From a virus: a stretch of 53,195 nt of DNA. The position numbers and the translations under genes are program-made. The first letter of the stretch is position 1, and each line of letters starts with the position of its first letter. Of this stretch, positions 32,392-44,200 are shown one piece after another. Below the pieces are notes generated by a model. It made no database searches and was not told the origin of the DNA. It worked only from the letters and a program-made list of their open reading frames with translations. The DNA is taken from positions 1-53,195 of IMG/VR virus record IMGVR_UViG_3300020200_000042; one strand, written 5' to 3'.

Positions 32392-35262
32392 ATGATTGAA
32401 TCCGCCACGCAAAGATTCATTTCGGCGATGGGCGAAATCGACGCGACCAGAATGGAATCCAAGAAAAAGTCTCTCGGTCGGGACATGAATCCGTACACCG
32501 CCAGGGACGCCGATTTGGACAGATTGGTCCTCGAGGGAATAGCACGCGTAAACATGGGTAGGGGCATCCCCGATCCGACGCCGTTCGGAAACGTCGGAGC
32601 GATGACGCGGAATCAACCCCCCCCGGCGAGACCCGAGAACAGATTGCGCAGGGCGGTCAGGCGTTCCATGCGCGACACCCCGAAGAGGGTCGCGAGGGGA
32701 ACCAGCTCATTGCGACGATACCTCGAGTCGAGCGACGGCGTCTCGGGGAGGATGGCCTCGGAAAGACCGATCGATCAAATTTTCCAGAATTTCAAAAGGG
32801 TGTCCATCGACGAGATACGAAGCGGCGTAAATTCAGTCGTCGGGAAAGTCGATTCAGTCATGGGGCAACGACCGAGAACGATCGGCGAAATATTGAGAAA
32901 TCTGAAAAGTTTGGAAAATCTCATCAACGGAATGAATCCGGACGGATCGCCGACCCCGAACGGAGAGAATAGGAATTTTCGTTTGCTTCCCCTTTTTTTC
33001 ATGGCGTCCACACAGAATGCTCTTAGGGAAGCGATGGGAGATAGATTCGACGGAGAAAAAACGATTCCGTCGAAGCACGACATCGGCGTGTACTACGCGA
33101 CGGCGTACTCGATGCTGGAGAATCCGGAGGCTTTTCGGGACGTCGATTTCATAATTCAGCCGATGTCCATGCCCGACATCTTCGGTCATCCGGGCGCAGA
33201 AGGATCAGTTTCGATGGTTCCGTCGTATTACTCCTTCCACGCGCGGCCGCCGAAAAGCAGCGTTAGGCGTGAAAGGGGCGGCGGGTTCGATACCTCCGGA
33301 GTAGCCGACACCTACGTGGCGTTCTCGCCGGTCAAGGACTATAGCGAAGGTCTAATGATAAACGTGACCCATAATCCAAGGATCGTCGGCGGTCGACTGC
33401 CGGTGCTCATGAGATTGGCGATGTACGGAGAAGAAGGGGACAAAGAAACGGTCGTCAAGGGTTTCATTGTGCCGAAGTCGCAAACCGGAAAACGATCCGT
33501 TACCGAGAAGTTTCAGGAGACGGAATTCGTGCACGAACGGCGGACCGGCGAAAGGGCGACGTTTCAGAGACTTTTGAAGGAAGCCAACGATTTCATGGAT
33601 GCCTATTCGGAAGAAATTTCTCCGTCGTTCGTTGTGGAGACGACGGGACTTGACATAGTGCTTTCGCTGATCGAAGAGGCTCAACGAATTTTCAAAAAAG
33701 CGAACGACGCGTTGGCCGAAGATCCATCCGTTTCGCCGTCAATGGTGGAAGCCATGCGCGACGAGGGCAAGCGGCTTATTGATCTGGCCGACATGACGGC
33801 CTCCATGGCTTTGGCTTTTCACGAATTCGGTCACTTTTTTGACAAAGTTGGCGACTACAAAAATAGTCCCGCCTACCCGGAGGCGTCCGATACGGGGGGT
33901 AGGGGTTTGAATACCGCGTACGAGTACAGAAGGGATCTGGCGATACTCGAATCGCTGAAAAAGGGAGAACCTTCGCCGTATCTTGAATCCGTCGCCGAAG
34001 AGCTTATGCACGGCAAAGTGAAGAACATTTTGAAAAACTTTTTGACCACGTACGTCGATATGACGGCCGCCCTAACGGCAATGGAGAGATTGTCGCTGGT
34101 CAGATCCTCCCTGAATCCGTTGATCGGCGACGTGGCGAAATTGGTAAACGACAACGACGGTTTAGCCGGCTGGGCCTGGGTGAAAATGGTAGTGACCGGA
34201 CAAACCAAAACGGTCGAAGACGCGGTTTCTACGATCAAAATGGCGGGGCTCGTCAAAGTAAACCCGGATAATTCGCCCTCCAGGGTCGAAGCGGAGGCAA
34301 GGCGAATCATAGGGGAATTGCGAAAAATATTCAGCTACGGGGCGGCCCGTGGCGTCGCTTGGGATATGCGCTCGCGCGCGTCGCGCCTGTTGACCCCCTC
34401 GGCTTTTGCCGCGCAAGCTATGGATAACGAAAATTTTAATTCCCTTTTGGCCAAGGCGGACGATCGGCAAAGAGCGATGATGCTCGCAGTGATGGCGGAC
34501 GCCCTGGTTCGCGGCTACGACAACCAACTAAAAACATCCATAGAAGCCACGAAAGAGCGAATCATCGAAAACGAAAGGTTGTTCAAGGGTGAAGGAGAGG
34601 TGCCCGATAAATACATGGGACTAAGAAGAAACGCGTGGCTTTCGGAGTGGCTGTCCGGGCAGTCGTTCAACGTCGACGGGTATGCGACGGGCTGGAGTAG
34701 TCTCATGTCCGAATTGATTTCATCCAATCCCGACGTCGTCGTTGAGTTTCTGGAACTATTCGGCAGAAAGAACGCGATAGACGGTTGGTTTGACGCCGAC
34801 GGCTCCTTCAGTAAAAAAGAATTCGTCAAAAGGGAAATAACAAGAAAACACGTAGACCAACCCAGTTCGTATAGTCCGATTCTTCACGCCATAAATAACG
34901 CCGTAAACGGCAGGGGTTATTCCGGATGGAAGGATCTGACCGACGACGAATCGGCGACTTTGGCCGCCGTGATCGGGAAAATAACTCAGTATGCGGATCA
35001 AACGGATTACGACATGGCGAATCCGAGACCCAAGCACGTTCAGGTCTCAAACGCCGAAACTTACGCGGAACTCAACGCCATCCTAAGCCTGAATATTCTT
35101 TCCTTCCTGAATGGGTTGACGCAAAGAGAGAGGGACATCGCCCTAAAATTGCGTTCGCAGATGATGTCAAGAGTAAACGAAATGCGAGGACGAATGTTGC
35201 GTAATTCCAGGCGATTGCGAACCCCCGAGGAACAAATGCGAACCCCCAAGGAGCAAAGATGA
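32392..35262 (+). CDS. Polyprotein D: packaging element plus HExxH metallopeptidase
   Basis: ATG 32392 follows C by four bases with GGGAGGTG upstream, giving 956 aa. The shared 35-residue element spans 32485-32589 and runs straight into NVGAM at 32590, a degenerate form of the processing motif; VSGRM follows at 32740. Predicted products: a 71-aa leader, a 50-aa Arg-rich basic peptide and an 835-aa enzyme. The enzyme contains MALAFHEFGHFFDKVGDY, where HEFGH is the zincin HExxH (His codon 33820; residues 477-481). Near the C-terminus ETYAELNAIL (from 35056) offers Glu residues that could be a further zinc ligand. A helical region follows the active site. This is the simplest of the giants: tag, basic peptide, enzyme. 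Confidence 0.9.
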   Translation: MIESATQRFISAMGEIDATRMESKKKSLGRDMNPYTARDADLDRLVLEGIARVNMGRGIPDPTPFGNVGAMTRNQPPPARPENRLRRAVRRSMRDTPKRVARGTSSLRRYLESSDGVSGRMASERPIDQIFQNFKRVSIDEIRSGVNSVVGKVDSVMGQRPRTIGEILRNLKSLENLINGMNPDGSPTPNGENRNFRLLPLFFMASTQNALREAMGDRFDGEKTIPSKHDIGVYYATAYSMLENPEAFRDVDFIIQPMSMPDIFGHPGAEGSVSMVPSYYSFHARPPKSSVRRERGGGFDTSGVADTYVAFSPVKDYSEGLMINVTHNPRIVGGRLPVLMRLAMYGEEGDKETVVKGFIVPKSQTGKRSVTEKFQETEFVHERRTGERATFQRLLKEANDFMDAYSEEISPSFVVETTGLDIVLSLIEEAQRIFKKANDALAEDPSVSPSMVEAMRDEGKRLIDLADMTASMALAFHEFGHFFDKVGDYKNSPAYPEASDTGGRGLNTAYEYRRDLAILESLKKGEPSPYLESVAEELMHGKVKNILKNFLTTYVDMTAALTAMERLSLVRSSLNPLIGDVAKLVNDNDGLAGWAWVKMVVTGQTKTVEDAVSTIKMAGLVKVNPDNSPSRVEAEARRIIGELRKIFSYGAARGVAWDMRSRASRLLTPSAFAAQAMDNENFNSLLAKADDRQRAMMLAVMADALVRGYDNQLKTSIEATKERIIENERLFKGEGEVPDKYMGLRRNAWLSEWLSGQSFNVDGYATGWSSLMSELISSNPDVVVEFLELFGRKNAIDGWFDADGSFSKKEFVKREITRKHVDQPSSYSPILHAINNAVNGRGYSGWKDLTDDESATLAAVIGKITQYADQTDYDMANPRPKHVQVSNAETYAELNAILSLNILSFLNGLTQRERDIALKLRSQMMSRVNEMRGRMLRNSRRLRTPEEQMRTPKEQR
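32485..32589 (+). other. Shared 35-residue element, copy 3 (polyprotein D)
   Basis: Reads MNPYTARDADLDRLVLEG then IARVNMGRGIPDPTPFG, residues 32-66 of D. It is immediately followed by NVGAM. The Ile-Ala-Arg and Asn-Met changes are the largest departures among the five copies and show which positions tolerate change. Confidence 0.85.
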
Positions 35263-35561
35263 CCGAAACGAACGAAATGCCCCCGAAAGAAGAGATTGAT
35301 CCGCTCAAGCAGAGGGAGATGGACGTCGCCGACGACATGTTCGGTTTTGGCAGAAAGAGCGCTAAAAAGGTTTTCCTTTCACTATTGACGGACAAAATGA
35401 TGGAAAATGGAGTAAAGCCGGAATTAGCGAAGGACGTGGTGCTCTCGTTGTTGCCGGATTTGACCGAAATCGAAAAAGCCATCAGCGAAAATATAAGCTT
35501 TGCCGATCTGGCGAAAAGATACGAAAATTTCATGGATGGGGAATTGAGGGAAAATGAATGA
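35259..35561 (+). CDS. Small helical protein coupled to polyprotein D
   Basis: ATG 35259 overlaps the TGA of D (ATGA) and has AAGGAG at 35248-35253. The 100-aa product is acidic and helical, with LSLLTDKMMENGVKPELAKD and a C-terminal FADLAKRYENFMDGEL. No known family. It overlaps the next gene by eight bases, so D, this gene and the next form a coupled set. Confidence 0.75.
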   Translation: MTETNEMPPKEEIDPLKQREMDVADDMFGFGRKSAKKVFLSLLTDKMMENGVKPELAKDVVLSLLPDLTEIEKAISENISFADLAKRYENFMDGELRENE

Positions 35562-36123
35562 GTTCTTGAACTCAAAAGCCGATCCGCTCGGAGGTCTTTT
35601 GCCCCAGGAGGTCGTAACCGGCGACGTCATGCGCGGATACGGTCCCAGAAGGGGAAATCTGGAGAGATTGCTTCGCTACTGGAGACCGATCATGAAGAAG
35701 CCCGGCGGATTCAGGAGGTGCAGGGTCATTCTCGCCGATCATCCCGAGCTGTATCCGCTCAACAACATATGCGCCTGGTTGCATCACGAAACGACCGGAT
35801 TATGGCCGAACGAAGGCTGTCACCACCCGGGCATGAAAAACTGCAGAAGAAAACTGCGCGGCGTCGTCAACGGATCGATCTGGAGCGACTCGGATTTCAA
35901 CGACAGGCTCAAGAAAATTACGAGGAGAAGGGGAAAGAAGGATCTCAGATCCAGTGGCGGTATCGACGCGGCCCAGACCTACGATCCGTTCGTGCCGGTC
36001 ATAACGGACGACGACTGGAATCACGCCTGGGTGGTTTTGGACGACTTCGTAAAGATGGAACCGACCTTCGTCGCGTACGTTTGCTCGGACGATAACTGGG
36101 AGATGTTCGATTCGGATGTCTGA
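35554..36123 (+). CDS. Unknown protein with a His/Cys-containing centre
   Basis: The 189-aa product starts at ATG 35554 inside the end of the previous gene and overlaps the next by eight bases. A basic, aromatic N-terminal part (RYWRPIMKKPGGFRRCRVI) leads to WLHHETTGLWPNEGCHHPGM followed by KNCRRKLRG, where clustered His and Cys could bind metal. The C-terminus is acidic with several Trp (DDDWNHAWVVLDDF). I do not recognise the family. It is more likely a structural or assembly protein than cargo, since it has neither the 35-residue element nor a DSGxM motif. Confidence 0.75.
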   Translation: MNEFLNSKADPLGGLLPQEVVTGDVMRGYGPRRGNLERLLRYWRPIMKKPGGFRRCRVILADHPELYPLNNICAWLHHETTGLWPNEGCHHPGMKNCRRKLRGVVNGSIWSDSDFNDRLKKITRRRGKKDLRSSGGIDAAQTYDPFVPVITDDDWNHAWVVLDDFVKMEPTFVAYVCSDDNWEMFDSDV

Positions 36124-38209
36124 CGCTATGGGCAACGACGACTGTTGCGGGAGTAGAACTCTCGTCAAGAGGACAATTTCGCCGGCGCTCGCCGTCATGC
36201 GAACAAACGTATACGACGTGCCGCTGTATTTTTTTCGCAATAGACAGAAAACCGTGGACTACAAGTGTCTGATGACGAAATCCATATCCGAGAGAAGGAC
36301 GACGAGTCATCAAATCAGCGTCAAGTCGGGGATAATTTCGTCGGACGACCCGGTCTCCAGGGCGGTTCAAACCGTGGGCGGAATTTTGATTCCGGGGAAT
36401 ATGTCCAGGATCAGGAGGCCTTTCAGATCCACCATCGGTTCGGCCGTGGTTACGGGACCACGGGGTCTGATTCCGTCCACGGTTTCCAGACTTTCGCCGG
36501 GAATGATCCCGAAACCGGACAGGGGATTTAGGTGTCCGGAGGGTTTTCAATTCGGGGGACAATTCACGGACAAGTACTACTCGACGTGCGGGAAAAAACT
36601 CTTTCAGCTAGCCCTGACCGTGGGAGCGAATTTCGACAGATACGTAAAGCTGTCCTCCGCGGGCGCCCTGAGAAAATTCAGGATAAACGGATTCGAATTG
36701 TCTCCCATCTCCAGGGAGAGACAAATATCGGCATCGGATCAAATCTCGACCATTCGGAATCCCCAAATTGATATACCCGAAGTCGGCTCGTATAGCGTGT
36801 CCAAATTCAGGGAAGCATTGCAATCCGTCGTGAAGGATATGACGGACAGGGGAGAGTCCTTGTCCCGCCTGGTGAGAAGGGACGGGTTGGTCCTGGAACC
36901 GCTCGTATCCGCCAAAGTCCTGAGGACGGTTCCGGACAACAAAAGCATGGAGGAATCCGCCTACGTGACGTTCGCTAAAAATCCCGCATACATAGGCGGA
37001 GACGAAATGTGGATGTTCTCCAACAGCGGAGTGAATTCGCTCGTTTACGTACTCCCCAACGGCGGAACCCTGACACTAAGAAAGAAAAGGAATCTATCGA
37101 ACGGGGAACGAAGGAAGCTCGGGAGAACGATATCCGACGCCAGGAAAATGACCCTGTCCGACAATCCAGCGATCAGGTTGGAACACGTTTCCTCGGAAAT
37201 GGACGGACCGATAGCGTACGAACAAAATTTTAGCGACATAGATTTTCCCAACGATATGGTGATCGTGTTCGACGCGAAGACCAAAAAACAACGCCAGGTT
37301 CGCAAATGGCACAGGGACGCATATCTTCTGGATCCGAAAAAGAGAGTGATCTCCGAAAGGTCTACGCAGATAGAGGACGTCGCCGGGATGCAGGACGATC
37401 TCGGCGAGGCCGTTTCCATGCTGAACGACGGAGGGCAAATCGGAAACATAAGTCCGGAAATACGGATACCGGCTATGGAAAGATCCGGGGTTTTTAGAGC
37501 CAGGCGCGCCGGCGACCGCGCCACGGAGTATTACAACGGTCGGCAAAAACTCGTCGCCATGAGTTCCAGGGTCGAATTCGAGCACATCGGAGCAATGACG
37601 ACCGCAGAAATACAGTCGCAATTGGGGGCGGTCGCTCCGTACGTTTGGTTCGCCGGATCGGGGATAAGAAGACCCTACATATATTCGATGCCCGACGGCG
37701 ACAAGAACGCAACCAGAACCTCGAGGGTAAGCGACGAAAGTTTCGCAAACGCGGAAGATATGACTCGACTGATGATCGCCGACATCCTCACCGATTCTCT
37801 GTCGAGAAATCCTTCGCTGATATACACCTCGCAGTTCGACGGAAAAAACAGGACCTATTCGGCGCCTCTTTCGCTGTCGGCGATGTCGGGAATGAACAGG
37901 AAGGAAAAAGAGAAGAGAATATCCGAGACTTCCGCGGAGGTAATGCGCGATCTTCGGGTCTCCATATATTCGGATTACTTCCGTTCGTTGAGGGCAGCTC
38001 AAAGAAAAAGATCCCTGTCGTTGCTGGAGGAACTCCTAGAGAGAGCTAAAATGTTCTCGTTCGCCGATTTTGCGAGAAGAATGGCCATAGACGGAAAAAT
38101 GTCGGAAGCCGAACGCATTCATCTCGAATCGGTGAAAAGACTCTACGAAAATAGGGTTCAACATCTGTACTCGGGCATAAAGACGATCAGGGAGATAATC
38201 GGTGAATAA
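36116..38209 (+). CDS. 697-aa head-region protein of unknown function
   Basis: ATG 36116 overlaps the preceding stop; ATG 36128 is an alternative. An N-terminal region with CC and single cysteines is followed by FRCPEGFQFGGQFTDKYYST plus CGKKLF, a short Cys-flanked motif I have seen in proteins of large uncultured phages. The middle is beta-rich with YVLPNGGTLTLRKKRNL, and a late WFAGSGIRRPYIYSMPDGDK precedes a helical C-terminus. There is no 35-residue element and no strict DSGxM motif, so it looks like a conventional structural or assembly component. It overlaps polyprotein E by eight bases. Confidence 0.75.
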   Translation: MSDAMGNDDCCGSRTLVKRTISPALAVMRTNVYDVPLYFFRNRQKTVDYKCLMTKSISERRTTSHQISVKSGIISSDDPVSRAVQTVGGILIPGNMSRIRRPFRSTIGSAVVTGPRGLIPSTVSRLSPGMIPKPDRGFRCPEGFQFGGQFTDKYYSTCGKKLFQLALTVGANFDRYVKLSSAGALRKFRINGFELSPISRERQISASDQISTIRNPQIDIPEVGSYSVSKFREALQSVVKDMTDRGESLSRLVRRDGLVLEPLVSAKVLRTVPDNKSMEESAYVTFAKNPAYIGGDEMWMFSNSGVNSLVYVLPNGGTLTLRKKRNLSNGERRKLGRTISDARKMTLSDNPAIRLEHVSSEMDGPIAYEQNFSDIDFPNDMVIVFDAKTKKQRQVRKWHRDAYLLDPKKRVISERSTQIEDVAGMQDDLGEAVSMLNDGGQIGNISPEIRIPAMERSGVFRARRAGDRATEYYNGRQKLVAMSSRVEFEHIGAMTTAEIQSQLGAVAPYVWFAGSGIRRPYIYSMPDGDKNATRTSRVSDESFANAEDMTRLMIADILTDSLSRNPSLIYTSQFDGKNRTYSAPLSLSAMSGMNRKEKEKRISETSAEVMRDLRVSIYSDYFRSLRAAQRKRSLSLLEELLERAKMFSFADFARRMAIDGKMSEAERIHLESVKRLYENRVQHLYSGIKTIREIIGE

Positions 38210-41200
38210 CGATCTCGTTTTCGCCCCGATTCGCGACGTCTATACGGATCTGATATTTTCCGTGCTGCTGAGCGACGGAATAAAGTGCAAGGCGATAGGA
38301 AACATGAACCAGGGCGACGACTGGGCGCGTTGGGCGAACGGGTCGGGCCTGAGTAGTTCGCTAATACTGGATTCGCTCGACTACACGTTACGAGCCGACG
38401 AGTTCTCTCCCCTAACGGAGTCGTCCCTGATCTCCGTCAAGTCGATCCTCACGGCGGACGCATACGACGCGCTTTCCGTTTCGCTGGATGGCATTTCCAT
38501 CAAGTCTCAACCCGACGACGACGAATCGCAAGCCGACGAGGATCTCCCGGAGCCCGAACAGGAGCCCGTTTCCGCCATATCGGTGATCGAGGTGGGGATG
38601 TCGTTGTTCGACGCCCAATTCAAGAAATTGGCGGTCGACTACAAGGCGAATTATCAGAATACGAAGATAGACGTGTCCTCCTTGGCGCTGAGCGTAAAAG
38701 CCACCAAGTCCGTGTGGGCAAATAAAGCGGACGGCGTCGCTTGGAAATCATTGGTCAGCAACTCCTACTCCGACGATCCTGGCAAATTGATTTACGGAAA
38801 GATGTACGGGCGCGGTCTATCGCGGCGTTTCGCCATGTCCGTAAAAGCGGTTTCCAACATGGATCCGCGAACGGCGAGGGACGCCGATTCGGACAGATTG
38901 GTCCTCGAGGGCATTCCCACAGTGAACTTGGGTAGGGGGGTTCCCGATCCGACCCCGTTCGGTGCAGCGAGGCTCGCCAGAAGAACCAGAAAAAACCGAG
39001 ATTACGCCGTAGCCGACGGTAAAAACAGAAAGCGAAGAATGGAGTCCCGTTTCTCCGCCGAAATCAGGACGGGCGGATTGGATTCAACAGCCGTCGGAGG
39101 GCGCGATTACTTAAAAGACGACGAATCCGATTCCGGAAAAACGACGTTGAACAGAAGAATGAATCGCAGAACCGCGGGAAGCTCGACGAGCGCGACCGCG
39201 AGAGGAACGAGCGCTTCGTTCGATTCGGGCAATCCGGCCCAGTCGGCGACGCGCTCAACTAGAGGAAGGTTTCCGAAGACTTCCAGGATCATTCAAAAAA
39301 TAAGGAACAATCCTCCGGTGAGGAGATTGTCGGAAAACGTTTTCGGGGATCGCAAGATTTCGGGAAAGAAGCCGAGACTCGACAAAAGGACGATGGCCAA
39401 TCGATCGACCGGGTGGCTGAATAAACTTTCCGAGAGAATAGCCTCCGCCAGTCCCCCGAAAATGGACACCGGTTCGCCGATAAGGGAAAATAGAAGAAGA
39501 AAATCGCCCTTCGCCGGCGAGAGCGACACCGGTCGGATGAGGCGCGTCGTCTACAGCCAGACGACACCGATGAGGAGTTTGTTCGGATTGAGAAACTCAA
39601 TGGACGACGATTCCGCCAACAGAAAGAATCTCTCCGAATATACGCCGACCGAAAGGGCGCTGATACTCGGAGAGGCGAAAAAGGTCAGAAGCGACCTTCT
39701 CTCGCAATGGAGATCGCGTTTGGGTCTATCCGAAGACGCCGACGTACTCGAAGACGGAATTTTGACCTATATCCAGGATCAGGAAGCACGTGGAAAAAAC
39801 GTCTATCCGCTCCAGGTTCAGGCACATAATTTGCTGATCCTCGACGAAATGCTCTGGGATGCGGAAACGAAACCCGACAAGAACATGGACAACATGTGGT
39901 GGAACCTCAAGGAAAACGCTAGAGCCAGAATAGTTTCCGATTCTGGCGTTCTCGTTCCTAGCGCCCAAAAACAGGGGGACAACGATCTTTCCAGGCCACC
40001 GGCTCGTCCGGTAAAAACCCCGATAACCGCTCCTCCTCCGAAGAGCGCCGACGAAATCGTCAAAACTCAGGTCGCGGCAAACGACAATCCCTGGAAGATG
40101 GATAAAAATACGAGAGATCAGGTCATGTCGGATCTGGGCGAATGGTTGAAAAACTCTCCGGAATTCCTAACGTTTAGCGATAGGTTCGGCGAAAACGAAA
40201 CCGAGTGGGACGAATTCAGCCCGTCGGAACAATCCGCGTTGAAGAGGGAAATGGGATACCGCGAGAATGAATTGGTCAACACCATAAACGAAATAATGAC
40301 GCCGACGTCTGCGAACCAAAAGGATTACCGAATCAACGGCAGAATCACCCCGGAATCGTTGAGAAACATGACGAACGATTCCTACGTTTCCCTCAATCCC
40401 GGCGGCGCAAATCTCTACCCAGACATCAGATCCCTGATCGCCATCATGGATCTTCTGGGGGCTCCGAACTGGGACGTAAAAACCCAGAAAGAAGCGTGGA
40501 AGGCGATCGGAAACAGAAACAGGAATGTCGTGTCGAAGCGCGCCGACATACTCCGGAGAGATTTGAGACGCGGGGGTAGGTACGGCGGCGTCGTCGGAGA
40601 GCGAACGCAGGTTACGCCTAAATCCAGGGCGACGGAGACCGAAAAGCCGGTAGAGCGGCCGGTCGAGCCGGTCACGACCGAACCGACGCAAACCCAGAAT
40701 CCGTCGGTTCGAGCGACGCAGTCGCGTCCGTCCATCAACCTGCCCAGAACCGCTAGAGGGGGCGCCGTAAAAACGGTGACGCTCGTCGACGAGGACGGGA
40801 AAGAAATCGTCAAAGAGGTTTCCGCATTCGGGGATCCCTTCCAATACGACCACGAAGATCAGTACGTTGACCGAAACGGAACTCTTTATTTATACGAAAG
40901 GCAGAGCAAGCTCTACAGAAATCCCGTCACGGGTGAATATCTCGAGAACTATTCGGATCCGGGCATGGAAGTTGACGTCGGCATAGATTCCGAACTAGAG
41001 CATCCACCGGTAAACCAGAGGGTACAAAAGTCGGCGAAAGTCGGGAATGTCGTCTCCTACCCGCAACAAAACGTCGGTGGCAAGCAGCAAAAACCCAGGT
41101 TCTTCAGTAAAATTTCGAATCTCAGGCTAGCCAGGGACGGGGGGAAAAATTCCGACAAACTAAGCCATTTCCAGGTTTTCGCGACGGCTCTCGGAATTTC

Positions 41201-44200
41201 CGAATCGGAACTGTTGGAGAGACTCGGCATGACGGCGGATAGTGGCGGAAAGGTCTTTTATCTTGCGCCTGGCGTTTTGGAAGGTCTGAGCCCGGACACG
41301 GCGAGACAAGCCTACGAAATTATGTTGATGCTAGACGACGAATACATGACGGACGATATGAAAATCGAGGAGTTGACGACCCTCGACGTAATAGACGCAA
41401 GCGAGTTGTTCGCCGACGGTCGTCGGGCGACGGCGGCCGAGGTGTACGCCTACTACGTCGATCCAGACTTGTTGGATTTGGGTTATTCTGCGGATCCGGG
41501 GATTTACGGTCTTGCTCCCGGAACGGCCAAAGAACGAGTTCTGGCCCACTACATCTCGGGTTCTCTCCTTCTCCCGAGAGACAAAGATCCAAGCTACGGC
41601 GACTCCAACTTCGCGGTGGCGATGCCGGACGGTTCAAAATTGGTCATAGGTCACGACGTCGGTTCTAGAGGCAGCGCGCGAGCCATTCAGTATCCGAAAT
41701 ACCTGAACATGGATCTGACGACGAGGCAAATCGTGGTTCCTTTCGATTTATTCCTCGAAGGACAGAGTCGCTTCGTCAACCGATACAACCAAATCGGGGT
41801 TCCGCTCATTCCGGGTATTCCCGACATCGGAGACGTAAGACTGAGCGTTCCGAAATTGGTCGCCGTTAGGTATCATCCTGCCGGCGTCGCCAGACAGAGG
41901 GGCTCGTATTGGAAGGGATCCCCGAACGACGAGCCGATGCGCGTCCTGGCCAGGAAGGTGAATAAGGCGATATTAGACGACACGGATTCGGATTGGTTTG
42001 AGGCCATAAGAGACGCGGTGAGGAAGTACAACCAAGCGTCCAACCAAATGCAAACGGCTCTAGCCGAATGGAGAAAAATCAGGGGTAATCGCAGCAGGGT
42101 AAAGGGACCGAAACGCTCATTCATCATGGAACAGGAAAAATTGGAGGCGATCGGAAAAATAATCACCGAAATACTGGCTCCGAACGCGCATAAAGCCCTC
42201 AATAGGGTGCGCGGGACCAAGTCCGCTACCGCGAAAACGAGGAACCAGGTTCAACGGATGAGGTTCAACAGGTCGTCGAGCGCCGGAGCGAAGAACTCGC
42301 CAGATCTGGAAGAACGACAACTTTATCCGACTCACGACGAAGCCGGAAATATTATCGTAAGGAGTCCGGAGACGTTGATCGAGTTGTCGAAACTCAACCA
42401 CACCGAGGGATTTTTGCCCATGATCAAGCTCGACGTAAAACCAGATAGCGATTACGAGATTTCTCAACTAACCGAAGATCAAATTAGGAGCCTGGCCAGC
42501 ATAAGGCTCGCCGAGGAAACGTTGATTGATCCGAGCGACCCGGATTTCGAACTATCGGAAGAATTGAAAATAGAGAGCTCCTCTGAACAGAACGAGGAGA
42601 GAGTGGCGAGGGCATCGGCCAGAAAAAAAATGTCGCAAAAGGTGGCACTGGATCTCGCCGGCTACACCTACAAACCCGTCGCGGCGACTCAGGTTGAATT
42701 CATGGAGTTGCTTGCTGACGCCGACGAACTTGACCCCGTACCAGAGGATAAATTGCCGACGAATTATCCCTTAGACGCAGACTGGACCGTGCTGCCGATA
42801 GTGAGGGGAATAAATCACAAAATAGACGTTAGAAAACCAATTAGAGAAAAATTATTTAAATGGTTTTTCGGCGGAAACAAATTTACCGACGAGGCGGCGA
42901 AGGAACTTATTGACGGTCCTTATTTCGTTCCCTCCGGCTACAACGGCGCCGTCGGCGGCGAAGGTTTGAACTTTTATCACGCCAGCGGTGGCGGCTCCGG
43001 TGGCTACACTGGCGGGAAAAACGACAAAGTCATGATGGCCGTGATGCCGAACGCGAGAATTTTCCACCGCGGTTTGTTGAAGTATCTTGCGACGCAAATG
43101 ACCGTGCTACACCAAATGGTGTCAGCGGCGATCTACTCGGACTCCGGCGTTGAGAGAGAATTACCGATAGACGAAGACGCCTGGAACTCGAAAAACTTCG
43201 ATTTCGCAGATAATCCGAAGATCTACTCGCATTTCTACTCGCCGTACGGGGGGGCTTACCAAAACTACGAAGTCAGGTACATCGACGACGACGGAAGCAT
43301 CGCGCAATATACCGTCTCGGGCTCTCAGGGTTTCGGCGATTCCCTGGATATATCGAACGTTCAGGCACAAGAACAAGAACCCGTTCCGAAGAAACCGAAC
43401 CAAGAAGACACAAGAACGCTCTCCGAGCAGAGATACGATATTTTCAGAAACCTGTGGTTCGGTATTTTCGGGGAAGAACCTTCGGAGAAATACAGGGGCC
43501 TCGACTCGAGCGACGCCAAAACCATGAACGAACTACTGGAAGAAATAATGAAGAAACTCGTCACGGTCGTTCCGGCCCAAGCCCAGGAAAGACGAAAAAG
43601 GGGCGATAGTTTGACGCCGAAGTCGAGGCGCACGGGGATTGCTGACGACGCCCCAAATAGAAGTTTTCCGATTGATCCGAGATTTTTTGACATTGACTTC
43701 GTAGCGGAGACGAGCTTCAATGCCGACTATTACCTAAGTCCGGAAGAGCTTCGCGAATATTCAATTGCGGAATGGGCGAAGAGAACCAGGGCGCAGATGC
43801 TGTCGTGGTTCATTCAGGCGGAGATAGCCAAGGGTGCCGAAATAGCAAAAGCCAGATTGGCTGGCAAAATCCCGTGGAACGAAGAAATAAGGAAGTATGT
43901 CGCCCTCCAGGAGGTGCTGCTAAGACTTGAGGACGAAGTCGTACTGGGAACGATAATAGGAGTCGACGGATACTGGAGCGACGACGACACGGATGAACTG
44001 CTCAAACTCACGGAAACACCGGCAATCTCCGAAAGGTCGATTGGGAGAATGTTTGTTCGGAACAATAAAATGATCTTTTCTCCCGTTTACCAAGGGAACT
44101 TGGGCGGGCAATTCATGCTTTTGAACAGAACCGCCGTCGTCGCCAACGACCGAACGTTATATCCGTCACAGGTCGGAGAATTTTTGCAGTCCCTGAGGAG

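Noticed and set aside
36116-38209. A seventh cargo polyprotein
   Set aside because: It has neither the 35-residue element nor a strict DSGxM motif; EHIGAM and AMSGM only partly resemble it.
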